DNA of 49,444 nt from Streptococcus suis (GCA_029593505.1 JAKTNI010000008.1:1-49444), one strand, 5' to 3'. Counted from the first letter of the stretch, positions 8,419 through 17,085 are shown. Program-made: numbers and translations. The notes: generated by a model not told the origin, from the sequence alone.

Positions 8419-9931
8419 CATTTCTTTGATACAAAACAAAGTGCTCCATATTCTTAATCGGTGTGTACTGTACTTCCAAATTAGTCTTTAAATCCTCTAA
8501 AAGTGGAATGTTTTTATTGATAGCAATAAACTTTGCCTCATTTTTATTCAAATCAAACAGTAAACTTTCCCGATTCTCTTTGGTATTGAGATACGGCTCA
8601 GCTGTCACAATAGTTGCAACAGACAAACGCTGACTAGATAAGTACAGACTGGCACTATTATCCCAAGCATAGATTTGATCCGACGAGCTGGAATGTTCGT
8701 GAATATAGCGAGCAAGAGTTCCTCTTTCTGCAATAACATCAGAACCTGTTAGATAAGTGTAAACAGGTTGCGCTAATAAACCTATACACACCACCAATGG
8801 TAAAAAGAATTGGCGACGTAGGTAACCTGCTGACTTTTCTTCTCCATCTTCATCACTAGTTTTTAAGTGAATAACCGCCATTATCAATCCGTACGGAATC
8901 AACAGCAGCAATTGGCTCCATTGAAAAACTTCGCTGCCCATGATAAAAATGAGTTGGACCACAAATATCAACAAAAATAAAACTTTTAAATGAGTATGTT
9001 TCTTTTGACCAAAAGATAGCATTGTTTGGATAGTATTTTTTAAAAAACCAGAGAAGATAACAAATCCAGCTACAAAGGCAACTACCCAAATCAAGCGAGG
9101 TGACTGAAAATCAAAGCGCAGATTATAGAGAAATGTTTGTTGAATAGCACTTCCTAAAATTTGTGCATCAAATACATAGTAACCCACCACATATAAAATA
9201 GAAAGAAAACCAAACTTCATGGCTAATAATTGGTAGATTCCTCGAGCTATTTGGCGGTGAAACATATTAAAACTCAACAAAATAACACCAGCAATAAACC
9301 AAATCAGCAAACTCTTTGGATAAATAAGAAAGCTAATTGCAGCATTTATACCATATAGAATGTAAGCTTCATCACGAACTGCATGTTCAACATACCGTAT
9401 TAAAAACCAAATACTATTTAAAATAAAGGGAAGAGCAAAAATTTCCGCGTATAGCCCACCAAAACCTAGTGATAAGATAAACAAATAAAACCAGTGACTA
9501 AGACTTATAGAAAGACGTTCTGATTGGCTAAAATAAGCTATAATCTTATAAAAATAAAGCCCCGCTATCAATAAAGCAATAAATTGAAGGATTCCCATAA
9601 TAATACTAGTTCCTCCAATATGGCCAACCAGATTTAGCAGGTAATACAAGACCCCACTCGTACCAAAAAAGTTGCCATAAGGAACTTGACCGGCTGCCAT
9701 AGCCATTCCAGCATACATATTTTGAGTTTGTAGATTACTCATAAAAGGGACTATTAGGGGATTTGCACTACTGAGCACGCTCACTACTAAACTCCAGATA
9801 AGAGCTGGCCAAATGTTCGTTTTCGGAACCTTCTCTAAAAATTCCTTTTGAAGTACCTGCACCTGTCTACGCGATGCTCGACGACTACGTCTATATTGTT
9901 TTTCGTTTGGAGCTATATCTAATTCTGTCAT
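8414..9931 (-). CDS. Polytopic membrane protein, GT-C glycosyltransferase-like
   Basis: A 505-residue protein. It has a basic cytoplasmic head (RRSRRASRRQ), about ten hydrophobic segments and a hydrophilic C-terminal domain of roughly 100 residues (from SDVIAERGTLARYIHE). The first loop (AGQVPYGNFFGTSGVLYYLLN) resembles the first extracytoplasmic loop of GT-C sugar transferases, which use lipid-linked sugars. The substrate is not evident. Related streptococcal proteins have been called beta-carotene 15,15'-monooxygenase, which the sequence does not support. An extended -10 (TGTTATAAT, minus strand, near 9959-9967) precedes it. Confidence 0.7.
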   Translation of the reverse strand: MTELDIAPNEKQYRRSRRASRRQVQVLQKEFLEKVPKTNIWPALIWSLVVSVLSSANPLIVPFMSNLQTQNMYAGMAMAAGQVPYGNFFGTSGVLYYLLNLVGHIGGTSIIMGILQFIALLIAGLYFYKIIAYFSQSERLSISLSHWFYLFILSLGFGGLYAEIFALPFILNSIWFLIRYVEHAVRDEAYILYGINAAISFLIYPKSLLIWFIAGVILLSFNMFHRQIARGIYQLLAMKFGFLSILYVVGYYVFDAQILGSAIQQTFLYNLRFDFQSPRLIWVVAFVAGFVIFSGFLKNTIQTMLSFGQKKHTHLKVLFLLIFVVQLIFIMGSEVFQWSQLLLLIPYGLIMAVIHLKTSDEDGEEKSAGYLRRQFFLPLVVCIGLLAQPVYTYLTGSDVIAERGTLARYIHEHSSSSDQIYAWDNSASLYLSSQRLSVATIVTAEPYLNTKENRESLLFDLNKNEAKFIAINKNIPLLEDLKTNLEVQYTPIKNMEHFVLYQRNE

Positions 9932-10078
9932 CGTTCTCTCCTTATCTTTATCTTTTCCATTATAACAAAAAAATCAGAAAGTCTCTATAGGAATCCGTAA
10001 GGAAGCATCAGCTTTTCTTCCCACTACTCGAGCACCTGTACAGATGCTTTTTACTAACTGTTAGTGACAAGAAAGTTC

Positions 10079-10192
10079 TCACTTCTTTGTAATCTTCTTA
10101 GAAATCTTTACAAATTGTTCCAATTGACGAAAAGTGTGGCGTTTTGTTTGATAAAATTGTGTTAAAAATAGTTGAATATCCTGTTCTGTCAT
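10079..10192 (-). CDS. Small hypothetical protein, 37 residues
   Basis: An open frame from ATG 10192 to TGA 10079 encodes MTEQDIQLFLTQFYQTKRHT and a lysine-rich end (KISKKITKK). It starts 38 nt after the folC stop on the same strand. There is no clear ribosome site and I do not recognise a family. It may be a real short downstream gene of folC or a remnant of a longer DNA-binding protein. The rest of the 9932-10230 gap shows only the promoter of the downstream membrane-protein gene. Confidence 0.35.
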   Translation of the reverse strand: MTEQDIQLFLTQFYQTKRHTFRQLEQFVKISKKITKK

Positions 10193-10230
10193 ACTGATTT
10201 ATTCGAAAAACAGTGATAAAACTCTATATA

Positions 10231-11451
10231 TTATCGAAACATTCTGCGCACTTCAGAAATAAAGTAAAGCGATCCTGTTATCACCAACATTCCTTGATGA
10301 TGTTCTAACCATTCTCTTATAAATTGTTGGTAATCTGCTACATACATTCTCCCTTCACTAGTATCTTTTGACAAAGCTCCATCGTAAGAAAAACTAGTTA
10401 GTATCAATGACGCTTGCGGAAGTTTCGTTTCCAACATTTCTACCATTTCCTTAAAATCCTTACGCTTCAATGCTGAAAACAGTATTGTTGCCTGAACGGT
10501 CTGATGAGTGTTTACAAACTCTGCTAAACGTTCCACAGCCGGAACATTATGTGCCCCATCCAAGTAAACGATCGGATTTTCATGAACTAACTCCAAACGT
10601 CCAGCCCAACAGGTATCAACTAAGGCTTGTCGAATCACGGTCACGTCAACTGATTGATTGATATGCTGCATATACAAAAGAAAAGTTTGTAAGGCAACCG
10701 CTGCATTTTCCTCCTGGTGTTGACCAACCAGTCCCAAAATTAAATCTTTCACAGACAAGTATTCACTCTCGAAATGATTATTATTGTATACAAATTCGTT
10801 TCCAAATTGATAGACTGGAGCATCTTTTGTACTAGCTATTTGTTGGCAAACACTCAGACATTCTTCCGTAAGCGGTCCTAGAACAACCGGCACCTTGTCT
10901 TTAATGATTCCAGCTTTTTGCTCTGCAATTTCTTTCAATGTCGAACCTAATAAATCTTGATGATCCATACCAATGGATGTAATGATACTAACGACCGGAG
11001 ATACAACATTAGTTGTATCAAGTAATCCACCAATACCAACCTCTATTAAAGCTAAGTCTGGTTTCTTATCACGAAAATAAAGAAACATCACTAGCACCAT
11101 AACCTCAAAATAACGAAAAGGCTCATAACGACCTTCAATCTTTTTTTCCAATTGATAAACTTCTTGTAAATATCGTTTAAAATCATCAGGTGAGATAGCC
11201 TGTCCGTTCATGCAAATTCTGTCATGAACAGTTACCAAATGAGGAGATACAAACGTGCCAACTCGCAATCCATGATATTGAAACAAATGATTCATAAAAG
11301 CTATTGTTGAGCCTTTTCCATTTGTCCCAGCTACATGGATAACTGGAATCTCTAGATGAGGATTACCTAACAATGCTAGAGCGTACTCTATCTTCTCCAT
11401 TTTATAACGAAATTGCTGCCCTTGTTTTTCAGTTAACCATTTTTCTAACAT
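10231..11451 (-). CDS. folC: Folylpolyglutamate synthase / dihydrofolate synthase
   Basis: A 406-residue Mur ligase-fold protein. The nucleotide-binding motif HVAGTNGKGSTIAFM is at residues 40-55. YLDGAHNVPAVERL is the C-terminal domain signature. It adds glutamate to folates in the cytoplasm. TAGGAG precedes the ATG. It lies immediately downstream of comS, with the comS terminator hairpin in between, so partial read-through from the competence promoter is possible. Confidence 0.94.
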   Translation of the reverse strand: MLEKWLTEKQGQQFRYKMEKIEYALALLGNPHLEIPVIHVAGTNGKGSTIAFMNHLFQYHGLRVGTFVSPHLVTVHDRICMNGQAISPDDFKRYLQEVYQLEKKIEGRYEPFRYFEVMVLVMFLYFRDKKPDLALIEVGIGGLLDTTNVVSPVVSIITSIGMDHQDLLGSTLKEIAEQKAGIIKDKVPVVLGPLTEECLSVCQQIASTKDAPVYQFGNEFVYNNNHFESEYLSVKDLILGLVGQHQEENAAVALQTFLLYMQHINQSVDVTVIRQALVDTCWAGRLELVHENPIVYLDGAHNVPAVERLAEFVNTHQTVQATILFSALKRKDFKEMVEMLETKLPQASLILTSFSYDGALSKDTSEGRMYVADYQQFIREWLEHHQGMLVITGSLYFISEVRRMFR

Positions 11452-11480
11452 GTTTATATACTCCTACATCTCAATATAAC

Positions 11481-11500
11481 AAAAAGCCACCCTGACGGCT
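11481..11500 (-). terminator. Terminator after comS
   Basis: On the minus strand AGCCGT, CAGG loop, GTGGCT (two G-U pairs) and TTTTTG. It is 28 nt after the comS stop and 30 nt before folC. Confidence 0.7.
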
Positions 11501-11527
11501 GACTCATGTTTCTTTATCTCATTAACA

Positions 11528-11593
11528 TTACAGTTTCCACCAATCTGTCCAACCAGTACCAAAAATTCCAAACATTTTTACAATATTAAACAT
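11528..11593 (-). CDS. comS: Competence pheromone precursor ComS (XIP precursor)
   Basis: A 21-residue peptide with ATG 11593, AAAGGAG just upstream and stop at 11528. It begins MFNIVKMFGIFG and ends GTGWTDWWKL. It has all the ComS features: hydrophobic head, position directly downstream of comR, a ComR box in its promoter and a C-terminal end with a double tryptophan. Double tryptophans are seen in XIP of S. mutans (GLDWWSL) and S. pyogenes. The peptide is exported, processed to its C-terminal part, re-imported by the oligopeptide permease and bound by ComR. The published S. suis pheromone I remember (GNWGTWVEE) is different, so this is another pherotype or species. The exact mature end is inferred. 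Confidence 0.9.
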   Translation of the reverse strand: MFNIVKMFGIFGTGWTDWWKL

Positions 11594-11623
11594 ATCTATA
11601 TCTCCTTTAAATTTAATAAAATT

Positions 11624-11667
11624 AGTTTAAAGGAAATAAGAATGATTCAACAGGACAAAAATGTCCT
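11624..11667 (-). promoter_or_regulatory. ComR box and -10 region of comS
   Basis: AGGACA-4 nt-TGTCCT occupies 11652-11667, two bases after the comR stop. After exactly 22 nt on the minus strand comes TAAACTAAT, then the comS ribosome site. The arrangement is the same as at comX, giving a positive feedback loop on comS. Confidence 0.9.
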
Positions 11668-11668
11668 C

Positions 11669-12568
11669 TTATGAATTATCTTCTACCCAATCTGCATTTA
11701 ATTTATCAACTAAGTAGTGGTGACCAATTAAATTGGCAAACGTGATTGCCTCTTCAAACAATAATTTAGCTGACTCATAATCATTATTCACATACAATTC
11801 ATATTTCCATTTCAACAGATTCAAAATAGGTTTCTTTTGAAAATCCTGTGTAATGATCATCACTTGGTCCAAAGCTTGAAACAAAGAAGGAATGGGGGCG
11901 AATTGCTTAGTCCGACCCAACTCTCCAGCAGTCACCAACATCACATCTCGCAGTATAAACAATTCATTGGCATCCATGATATCTACTTGACCAGGAAGGT
12001 GTTCCACCAACTCTAAAAACTTCTTAAAATTTATAGATGTGCCATCGTCTGCTCTAAGGTGCTCAAGATACAAACGAATAATTAAAAGATCATTGATTGT
12101 ATACCGGGTTTTATGCAAAATCTGATCAAAATAGTCATCTATTATTTCTTTTCCGTAAGTATTTGATTTAGTTTCAAAAGTATCAATCGTTGATCGAAAA
12201 GCATCTACAGCAATCTGTTCTTCTTCTGGCAAATCAGCATAGTATGTATCATAGACTTCTGAAATCAATTGATCACGTTTTTCCACCAAGCTCTCATCAC
12301 CATAGGTTGGAGTACGCAACATATCAAACTTTAACTTAGAGTACCTCTCTGGAAGTTTGACGTAGTCTGGCATCAATTCATATAATCCTAAACTTAGACG
12401 ATTAGCGATAAAATTTATTTTGGAAAACGTTGGCTTGCATGTGCCAGACTCAATACGTGTCAATTGTCGAACGGATAACTCAGACTCATCCATACAAAAT
12501 TCTTCTCGCGTAAATTGTGCTTTTTCACGCAGTTGACGAACGCGTTGCCCAAATTCTTTATCGTTCAT
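11669..12568 (-). CDS. comR: Competence regulator ComR (Rgg family)
   Basis: A 299-residue Rgg-type protein. The N-terminal helix-turn-helix contains REKAQFTREEFCMDESELSV followed by RQLTRIESGTCKPTFSKI, a strong ComR signature. The remaining 230 residues are a helical TPR-like domain that binds the pheromone. ComR with XIP dimerises and activates comS and comX. I chose ATG 12568 rather than GTG/ATG 12601: GGAGG is seven bases before 12568, while the upstream start overlaps the TATAAT -10 element (12600-12605). It lies directly upstream of comS and downstream of a HAD phosphatase gene. Confidence 0.94.
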   Translation of the reverse strand: MNDKEFGQRVRQLREKAQFTREEFCMDESELSVRQLTRIESGTCKPTFSKINFIANRLSLGLYELMPDYVKLPERYSKLKFDMLRTPTYGDESLVEKRDQLISEVYDTYYADLPEEEQIAVDAFRSTIDTFETKSNTYGKEIIDDYFDQILHKTRYTINDLLIIRLYLEHLRADDGTSINFKKFLELVEHLPGQVDIMDANELFILRDVMLVTAGELGRTKQFAPIPSLFQALDQVMIITQDFQKKPILNLLKWKYELYVNNDYESAKLLFEEAITFANLIGHHYLVDKLNADWVEDNS

Positions 12569-12634
12569 CTTCGGACCTCCGTTTACCGTATTTCTGTTCA
12601 TTATATCAAAAATAGCAAACAGATTCCATATCTT

Positions 12635-13258
12635 TTACTTGTTTTTGGCATCGAACATTTGCCTTATGTCCGTTAATCTAGAAATCTTTATATTCTGTTC
12701 TATATTGTCTATCTGTAAGTTGATGCTTTGAATACCAGCAGCCAACGCCGTTTCTACATCCAATAAACGATCACCTACATAAAAAGTAGTAGCACAGTCA
12801 AGTTGATATTTTTCAATTAGATACAGCAATGCTTCTGGATTGGGTTTTCTTGCAAAACCCGATTCGCTTGTCAAAATTTCTATAAAATAATGATCAATGC
12901 CTAATTCAGCTAACACTTTGAAAGCATTATCACTTTTATGCGTATAAATAAAATTCTGAATGTCGTGTTCATCCGTCCACTCCAAAATTTCACGCGCACC
13001 ATCCAATAGTGAAATTGCTGTATTTTTCTCACGCAAAGATGTAGCACGAACACGATTAAGCTCAGAAAGAGACTGTCCATATGCTTTGGCATCACGAACA
13101 AGTAAATCCTTTACGGAATAGCGAAGAATAAAGTTCTTCACCGCTTCTCTCTCAAAAGGAATATTAAATTGAGCGTATGTTTCTTCAATACCTACCAAAA
13201 TTGCTTCGTAAGAATCTAGTAAAGTTCCATCCAAATCCCAAATAAAAGTTGGTTTCAT
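12635..13258 (-). CDS. HAD family hydrolase, phosphoglycolate phosphatase-like
   Basis: A 207-residue HAD hydrolase with all four motifs: WDLDGTLLDS (I), IYTHKSDN (II), RKPNPEAL (III) and YVGDRLLDVETA (IV). Motif II has Thr followed by His-Lys, which is common in the Gph/YtmA-like group. The natural substrate cannot be told from sequence. It precedes comR with 66 nt between, which contains the comR -10. GGAGATGAAATG places the start. Confidence 0.88.
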   Translation of the reverse strand: MKPTFIWDLDGTLLDSYEAILVGIEETYAQFNIPFEREAVKNFILRYSVKDLLVRDAKAYGQSLSELNRVRATSLREKNTAISLLDGAREILEWTDEHDIQNFIYTHKSDNAFKVLAELGIDHYFIEILTSESGFARKPNPEALLYLIEKYQLDCATTFYVGDRLLDVETALAAGIQSINLQIDNIEQNIKISRLTDIRQMFDAKNK

Positions 13259-13425
13259 TTCATCTCCATTCGTATACTGGATAAGGCATATCCATCCTTA
13301 ACTTCAGTTAATCATAATGACCTTACCACCTAGACTACCATTGTTTCTTTACAGTCACCATTAACAACACAATAATCTAATGGTTTCTTCCAAATAGTTC
13401 AACAGAAAACCACTACTATTTGTTT

Positions 13426-14427
13426 TTAGTTCTCTTTGTACGGATAACCTAAGTGTTCATATGCTTTGGCCGTAGCTACTCTTCCTGTACGCGTTCGCAG
13501 AAGGAAACCTTGCTGAATTAGATAAGGCTCATACATATCCTCAACAGTCTCACGCTCTTCAGCAATATTGACCGACAGGGTGTTAAGACCAACGGGCCCG
13601 CCGCCATACATCTCAATCATGGTCCGGAGAATCTTCTGATCCACATAGTCCAATCCTTCTCGGTCAACATCTAACATTGTCAAGGCCTTGTCCGTAATGC
13701 TATCGTCAATCAGACCGTCGCCCATAATCTGAGCAAAATCCCGTACACGTTTTAGCAAACGATTGGCAATTCGAGGAGTACCACGAGAACGCCGAGCTAA
13801 TTCAATAGCAGCCTCATGAGTAATTTCCATTTCAAAAATATCTGCTGTTCGCTCTACAATCTCAGTCAAATCACTCAGTTGATAATACTCCATATGTCCT
13901 GTAATACCAAAACGAGCACGCAAGGGATTGGAGAGCATACCAGCACGAGTAGTCGCTCCAATCAGAGTAAAAGGTGGCAACTCCAGATGCACAGAACGAC
14001 TAGCTTCTCCTCCACCAATCATGATATCAATGTAATAATCTTCCATCGCACTGTAAAGAATCTCCTCAACAGCCATCGGCATACGATGGATTTCATCTAT
14101 AAAGAGAACATCTCCCGGCTCTAAATCATTGAGCAAAGCAACTAAATCACCTGCTTTTTCAATAACTGGCCCACTGGTCTGTTTGACATTGACACCTAAC
14201 TCATTAGCAATAACAAAAGCCATCGTTGTTTTCCCCAGACCTGGAGGGCCAAACAAAAGAGTATGATCTAATGCCTCCTCACGTAACTTAGCTGCCTCAA
14301 TAAAGATCTTTAACTGATTTTTAACTTTATCTTGACCAATATACTCATTTAATTTTTGAGGGCGTAAAGTACGCTCTACATACTCTTCATCCTGTAATTG
14401 TTCCATATCTAAAATTCGATTTGTCAT
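13426..14427 (-). CDS. ruvB: Holliday junction branch migration ATPase RuvB
   Basis: A 333-residue AAA+ ATPase with Walker [10 protein letters not shown], Walker B LFIDEIHR, sensor GATTRAG and C-terminal winged helix ([19 protein letters not shown]). It drives branch migration with RuvA. The start is ATG 14427 ([10 protein letters not shown]), which aligns with the pneumococcal start I recall (MSRILDN). No ribosome site precedes it. The -10 hexamer ends only six bases before this ATG, so the mRNA is probably leaderless. The longer reading from GTG 14445 would start inside the promoter. Confidence 0.96.
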   Translation of the reverse strand: MTNRILDMEQLQDEEYVERTLRPQKLNEYIGQDKVKNQLKIFIEAAKLREEALDHTLLFGPPGLGKTTMAFVIANELGVNVKQTSGPVIEKAGDLVALLNDLEPGDVLFIDEIHRMPMAVEEILYSAMEDYYIDIMIGGGEASRSVHLELPPFTLIGATTRAGMLSNPLRARFGITGHMEYYQLSDLTEIVERTADIFEMEITHEAAIELARRSRGTPRIANRLLKRVRDFAQIMGDGLIDDSITDKALTMLDVDREGLDYVDQKILRTMIEMYGGGPVGLNTLSVNIAEERETVEDMYEPYLIQQGFLLRTRTGRVATAKAYEHLGYPYKEN

Positions 14428-14433
14428 AAAACT

Positions 14434-14462
14434 ATTATACCACACTTCAAACAGCAGTCTAA
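14434..14462 (-). promoter_or_regulatory. ruvB promoter placing transcription start at the ATG
   Basis: On the minus strand TTAGAC (14457-14462), 17-nt spacer ending in TGG, TATAAT (14434-14439), then six bases and ATG. This is a TGn-extended promoter whose predicted start falls on or next to the first codon. Confidence 0.75.
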
Positions 14463-14576
14463 ATAAACAAACAGCTGCAATTCACGAAACATTATAAAAA
14501 ACTTTAATAATTCATCTATATAAATCTTACTGAAATAGTCAATATTTTTCAGTAAAATCAGATGAGATATAATGAC

Positions 14577-14618
14577 AAAAGATACTTCAAGAGATATTGT
14601 TCTTTTGAAGTATCTTTT
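14577..14618 (-). terminator. Terminator of the Rrf2-oxidoreductase-hydrolase locus (works on both strands)
   Basis: AAAAGATACTTCAA and TTGAAGTATCTTTT pair perfectly across a 14-nt loop, about 105 nt after the hydrolase stop. The rest of 14446-14723 shows only the ruvB promoter. Confidence 0.8.
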
Positions 14619-14723
14619 ATATTTTTAGACTTAATGTACTATAATTCAACAACACCATCAATTACTCAAAACTTTGATAACATAGAGTAATTCCATCTAA
14701 TAGATATAAATTGTTTGGTTAGT

Positions 14724-15560
14724 TCACATCCCCAAGAAAGTTATTAATTCCTTTGAAAAATCCTCCGCATTTTGGAAAATAGATCCGTGCCCTGCATTTG
14801 GGTATATGATAAGTTGACTGTTTTTAATTTTCTCGTGCATAACATAGGAATTTTCCGTTGGAACTTGCATATCCTTGTCACCATTAACGATGAGCGTTGG
14901 CTGAGTAATGTAGACCATATCATCTTGAATATCTTTTCCCCAATGTTTGATTGCCTTCAACTGCATCAAAAATCCTGAAATATTCATATCTTTATCTACA
15001 TAATCATTAGTTCTCTCACTCATTCGTCCCAGAACTTTTTCAGCTTCCAGCCTACCTGCTTCATCATGATTATAGAAGATATAGCGTTTAGGATCAATAC
15101 GTTTCAAGCTTGCTTTAAGCATATAACGAAATGTTTTTCTTGTTACTTTATCCATCTCAAAACCACCGCGAGGACCTGTTCCGGCTAAAATCAAACGATT
15201 GACCATTTTGTTATTAGCTCGAACTATTTCTTGGGCAATCATACCACCCATAGAAAGACCAAGCAAATTAATTTTTTTATATCCTAAAGCTCTGACAATG
15301 TCAATGGTTTGTTTTGCCATTCCTGAAATAGTTGATGCCACCTTACCTTGACTAGCTCCCACACCAGGAAGATCTAGGACGATAATATGCTCTTTTTCAG
15401 CCACCAAGTCCAACAATTTAGGATCCCAGTTGTCCAAGGTTGCACCTAAGTGAACTAACATAACCAAGGGGAGCTTTGATTTACCCCTGCTAAGTTCACG
15501 ATAGGCAATTTTGTTACCAGAGACAGTAATATAGTTATTTTTAGTTGTAATATAAGACAT
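14724..15560 (-). CDS. Alpha/beta hydrolase
   Basis: A 278-residue alpha/beta hydrolase. The nucleophile elbow is GLSMGGM, the acid is likely in VNGDKDMQVP and the histidine is in YPNAGHGSIF. Substrate unknown. It starts 16 nt after the oxidoreductase stop with AGGAG before the ATG. Both are therefore likely co-transcribed from the Rrf2-type operator at 16599-16617. Pairing with a quinone-oxidoreductase-like enzyme and an Rrf2 regulator suggests detoxification of reactive electrophiles, which is inference. Confidence 0.85.
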   Translation of the reverse strand: MSYITTKNNYITVSGNKIAYRELSRGKSKLPLVMLVHLGATLDNWDPKLLDLVAEKEHIIVLDLPGVGASQGKVASTISGMAKQTIDIVRALGYKKINLLGLSMGGMIAQEIVRANNKMVNRLILAGTGPRGGFEMDKVTRKTFRYMLKASLKRIDPKRYIFYNHDEAGRLEAEKVLGRMSERTNDYVDKDMNISGFLMQLKAIKHWGKDIQDDMVYITQPTLIVNGDKDMQVPTENSYVMHEKIKNSQLIIYPNAGHGSIFQNAEDFSKELITFLGM

Positions 15561-15576
15561 CGTTTTCTCCTATTAG

Positions 15577-16575
15577 CTAGAAACTAAGGACCGTTTTCCC
15601 ACGTGAAGGTCCATTGGCTACTTTATCTAGTGCAACATTGACCTCTTCAAATGGATAAACAGTATCAATTGATGGTTTAATTTCAAGTCTTTTGAAAATA
15701 TCTGCGATTTCTTTTAACTGTTGACCATTGCTTTCTACGAAGATAAAATGATAGTGAACTCCATAATTTTCAGCCATTTTATCAAATTTACGCCCAACGA
15801 GACCAAACAAGATTTGTTTCCATTTCGGTAGGTTCATGCGTTTGGCAAACGCACCATTTGGCATAGCACGTAAAGAAACTAGCTGACCACCTTTTTTCAT
15901 GATAGACATTTGTTTCTCGGTTTCTACACCGCCAAGCGTATCCAAGACATAGTCAATTTGAGAAAGAACTCTTGTATAATCTTCTGTTTTATAGTCAATA
16001 AACTGATCTGCCCCCAATGCCAATACACGTTCTGCATTTGCTCCGTCACCGTTAGTAATGACAGTCAATCCCTTAGCCTTAGCGATAGGAATTGCCATGC
16101 CACCAACACCACCCGTTCCACCGGAAATAAAAATAGTCTTGCCAGCTTCAGCCTTCATGAGATCTAAAGCTTGCATAATTGTCAAAGCTGTCAAGGGAAT
16201 AGCTGCTGCCTCTACATCTGTCAAATAGTCAGGAACTTTGGCAAGAGCTTGAATATCTACCGCCACATACTCAGCAAAAGCACCAATACTATCGAGAGGA
16301 AGACGTCCAAAGACACGGTCGCCGATCTCAAACTTTGTCACACTGGAGCCAACCTCTTCTACGAATCCGACAAGCTCATTACCAGCTGTTTGTGGTAACT
16401 TGTAAGGAACGATCATCTTAACTTCTCCACGAGAAATCATATTGTCCAAGGGATTGACACCTGCCGCTGACACTTTGACAAGGACTTGATTAGACTTAAT
16501 TTGCGGTTTATTAATTCCAGTCAGAGTGAGTGCAATATTATTTTTATTGTAAGATGCATGTTGTGCTACTTTCAT
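15577..16575 (-). CDS. NADP-dependent zinc-free alcohol dehydrogenase / quinone oxidoreductase
   Basis: A 332-residue medium-chain dehydrogenase. It has an N-terminal GroES-like domain (AAGVNPLDNMISRGEV, GNELVGFVEEVG) and a Rossmann domain (FISGGTGGVGGMAIPIAKAKG). The catalytic zinc ligands of classic alcohol dehydrogenases are absent, so a quinone or enone reductase role is likely. AAAGGAG precedes the ATG, and a perfect palindrome lies 24 nt upstream. First gene of a two-gene unit with the hydrolase. Confidence 0.9.
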   Translation of the reverse strand: MKVAQHASYNKNNIALTLTGINKPQIKSNQVLVKVSAAGVNPLDNMISRGEVKMIVPYKLPQTAGNELVGFVEEVGSSVTKFEIGDRVFGRLPLDSIGAFAEYVAVDIQALAKVPDYLTDVEAAAIPLTALTIMQALDLMKAEAGKTIFISGGTGGVGGMAIPIAKAKGLTVITNGDGANAERVLALGADQFIDYKTEDYTRVLSQIDYVLDTLGGVETEKQMSIMKKGGQLVSLRAMPNGAFAKRMNLPKWKQILFGLVGRKFDKMAENYGVHYHFIFVESNGQQLKEIADIFKRLEIKPSIDTVYPFEEVNVALDKVANGPSRGKTVLSF

Positions 16576-16598
16576 AGTTTACTCCTTTTCATAAATGA

Positions 16599-16617
16599 AC
16601 TTGTATCTGATACAAGT
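16599..16617 (-). promoter_or_regulatory. Palindromic operator before the oxidoreductase gene
   Basis: A perfect palindrome with ACTTGTATC and GATACAAGT arms around one base. It shares CTTGT-7 nt-ACAAG with the site before the Rrf2 gene, with the same spacing. It is therefore a probable Rrf2 binding site. Confidence 0.75.
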
Positions 16618-16650
16618 ATTTGTTTTTGTTAAGAAAATCTGACATCAAGC

Positions 16651-17085
16651 TCAGATGCGTGTTTGTTTAGCTGATTGGTAGAGATTGGTAATTAAAGTCT
16701 CCAAGGTTTGATTTCCTAACTCTTTTTCCAATTGTTGTTCAACACTTGAAAAGATGAGTGACATCGCACTTTCGATGTGCTTACCAACTGGACAATCTTG
16801 GTTGGCATTTTGATGAATCTGAAAAAGATTAATGCGATTAACTTCCTGGGTAGCAAAATATATTTCTAACAATGAAATTTCCTTCGGAGACTTACTCAAC
16901 TGATAACCTGATCTCCCTTGGTGAGAAGTGATGAGTCCGGTATTCTTTAATAGTGCAATCACTTTGCGAATGTAACTAGCATTAGTGCCAACACTCTCTG
17001 CTAAGGCTTGCGAACTAAGAATTTTTTTACTTTCACTAATCATAGTAAGAATGTGAAGGGCAACAGAAAATTTTGTATCCATCAT
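16651..17085 (-). CDS. Rrf2 family transcriptional regulator
   Basis: A 144-residue Rrf2 protein: winged helix with TKFSVALHILTMI and AESVGTNASYIRKVIALLKN, then GLITSHQGRSGYQLSK. It has a single cysteine in NQDCPVGKHIE instead of the three-cysteine Fe-S cluster of IscR or NsrR. This suggests a thiol-based sensor of oxidants, chlorine or electrophiles (inference). The start at ATG 17085 follows AAGGAG by six bases. The longer frame to 17157 would run through the operator. It is likely autoregulated through the palindrome at 17099-17127 and likely controls the oxidoreductase-hydrolase genes. Confidence 0.9.
   Translation of the reverse strand: MMDTKFSVALHILTMISESKKILSSQALAESVGTNASYIRKVIALLKNTGLITSHQGRSGYQLSKSPKEISLLEIYFATQEVNRINLFQIHQNANQDCPVGKHIESAMSLIFSSVEQQLEKELGNQTLETLITNLYQSAKQTRI

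Noticed and set aside
8414..9931. Beta-carotene 15,15'-monooxygenase label used for similar streptococcal proteins
   Set aside because: No carotenoid oxygenase iron-binding histidine pattern is visible; the protein is a polytopic membrane protein with a GT-C-like first loop.
13269..13276. TACGAATG just before the HAD phosphatase gene as a CIN-box
   Set aside because: It is one base off the consensus and lies about ten bases from the ATG, overlapping the space needed for a leader with ribosome site.
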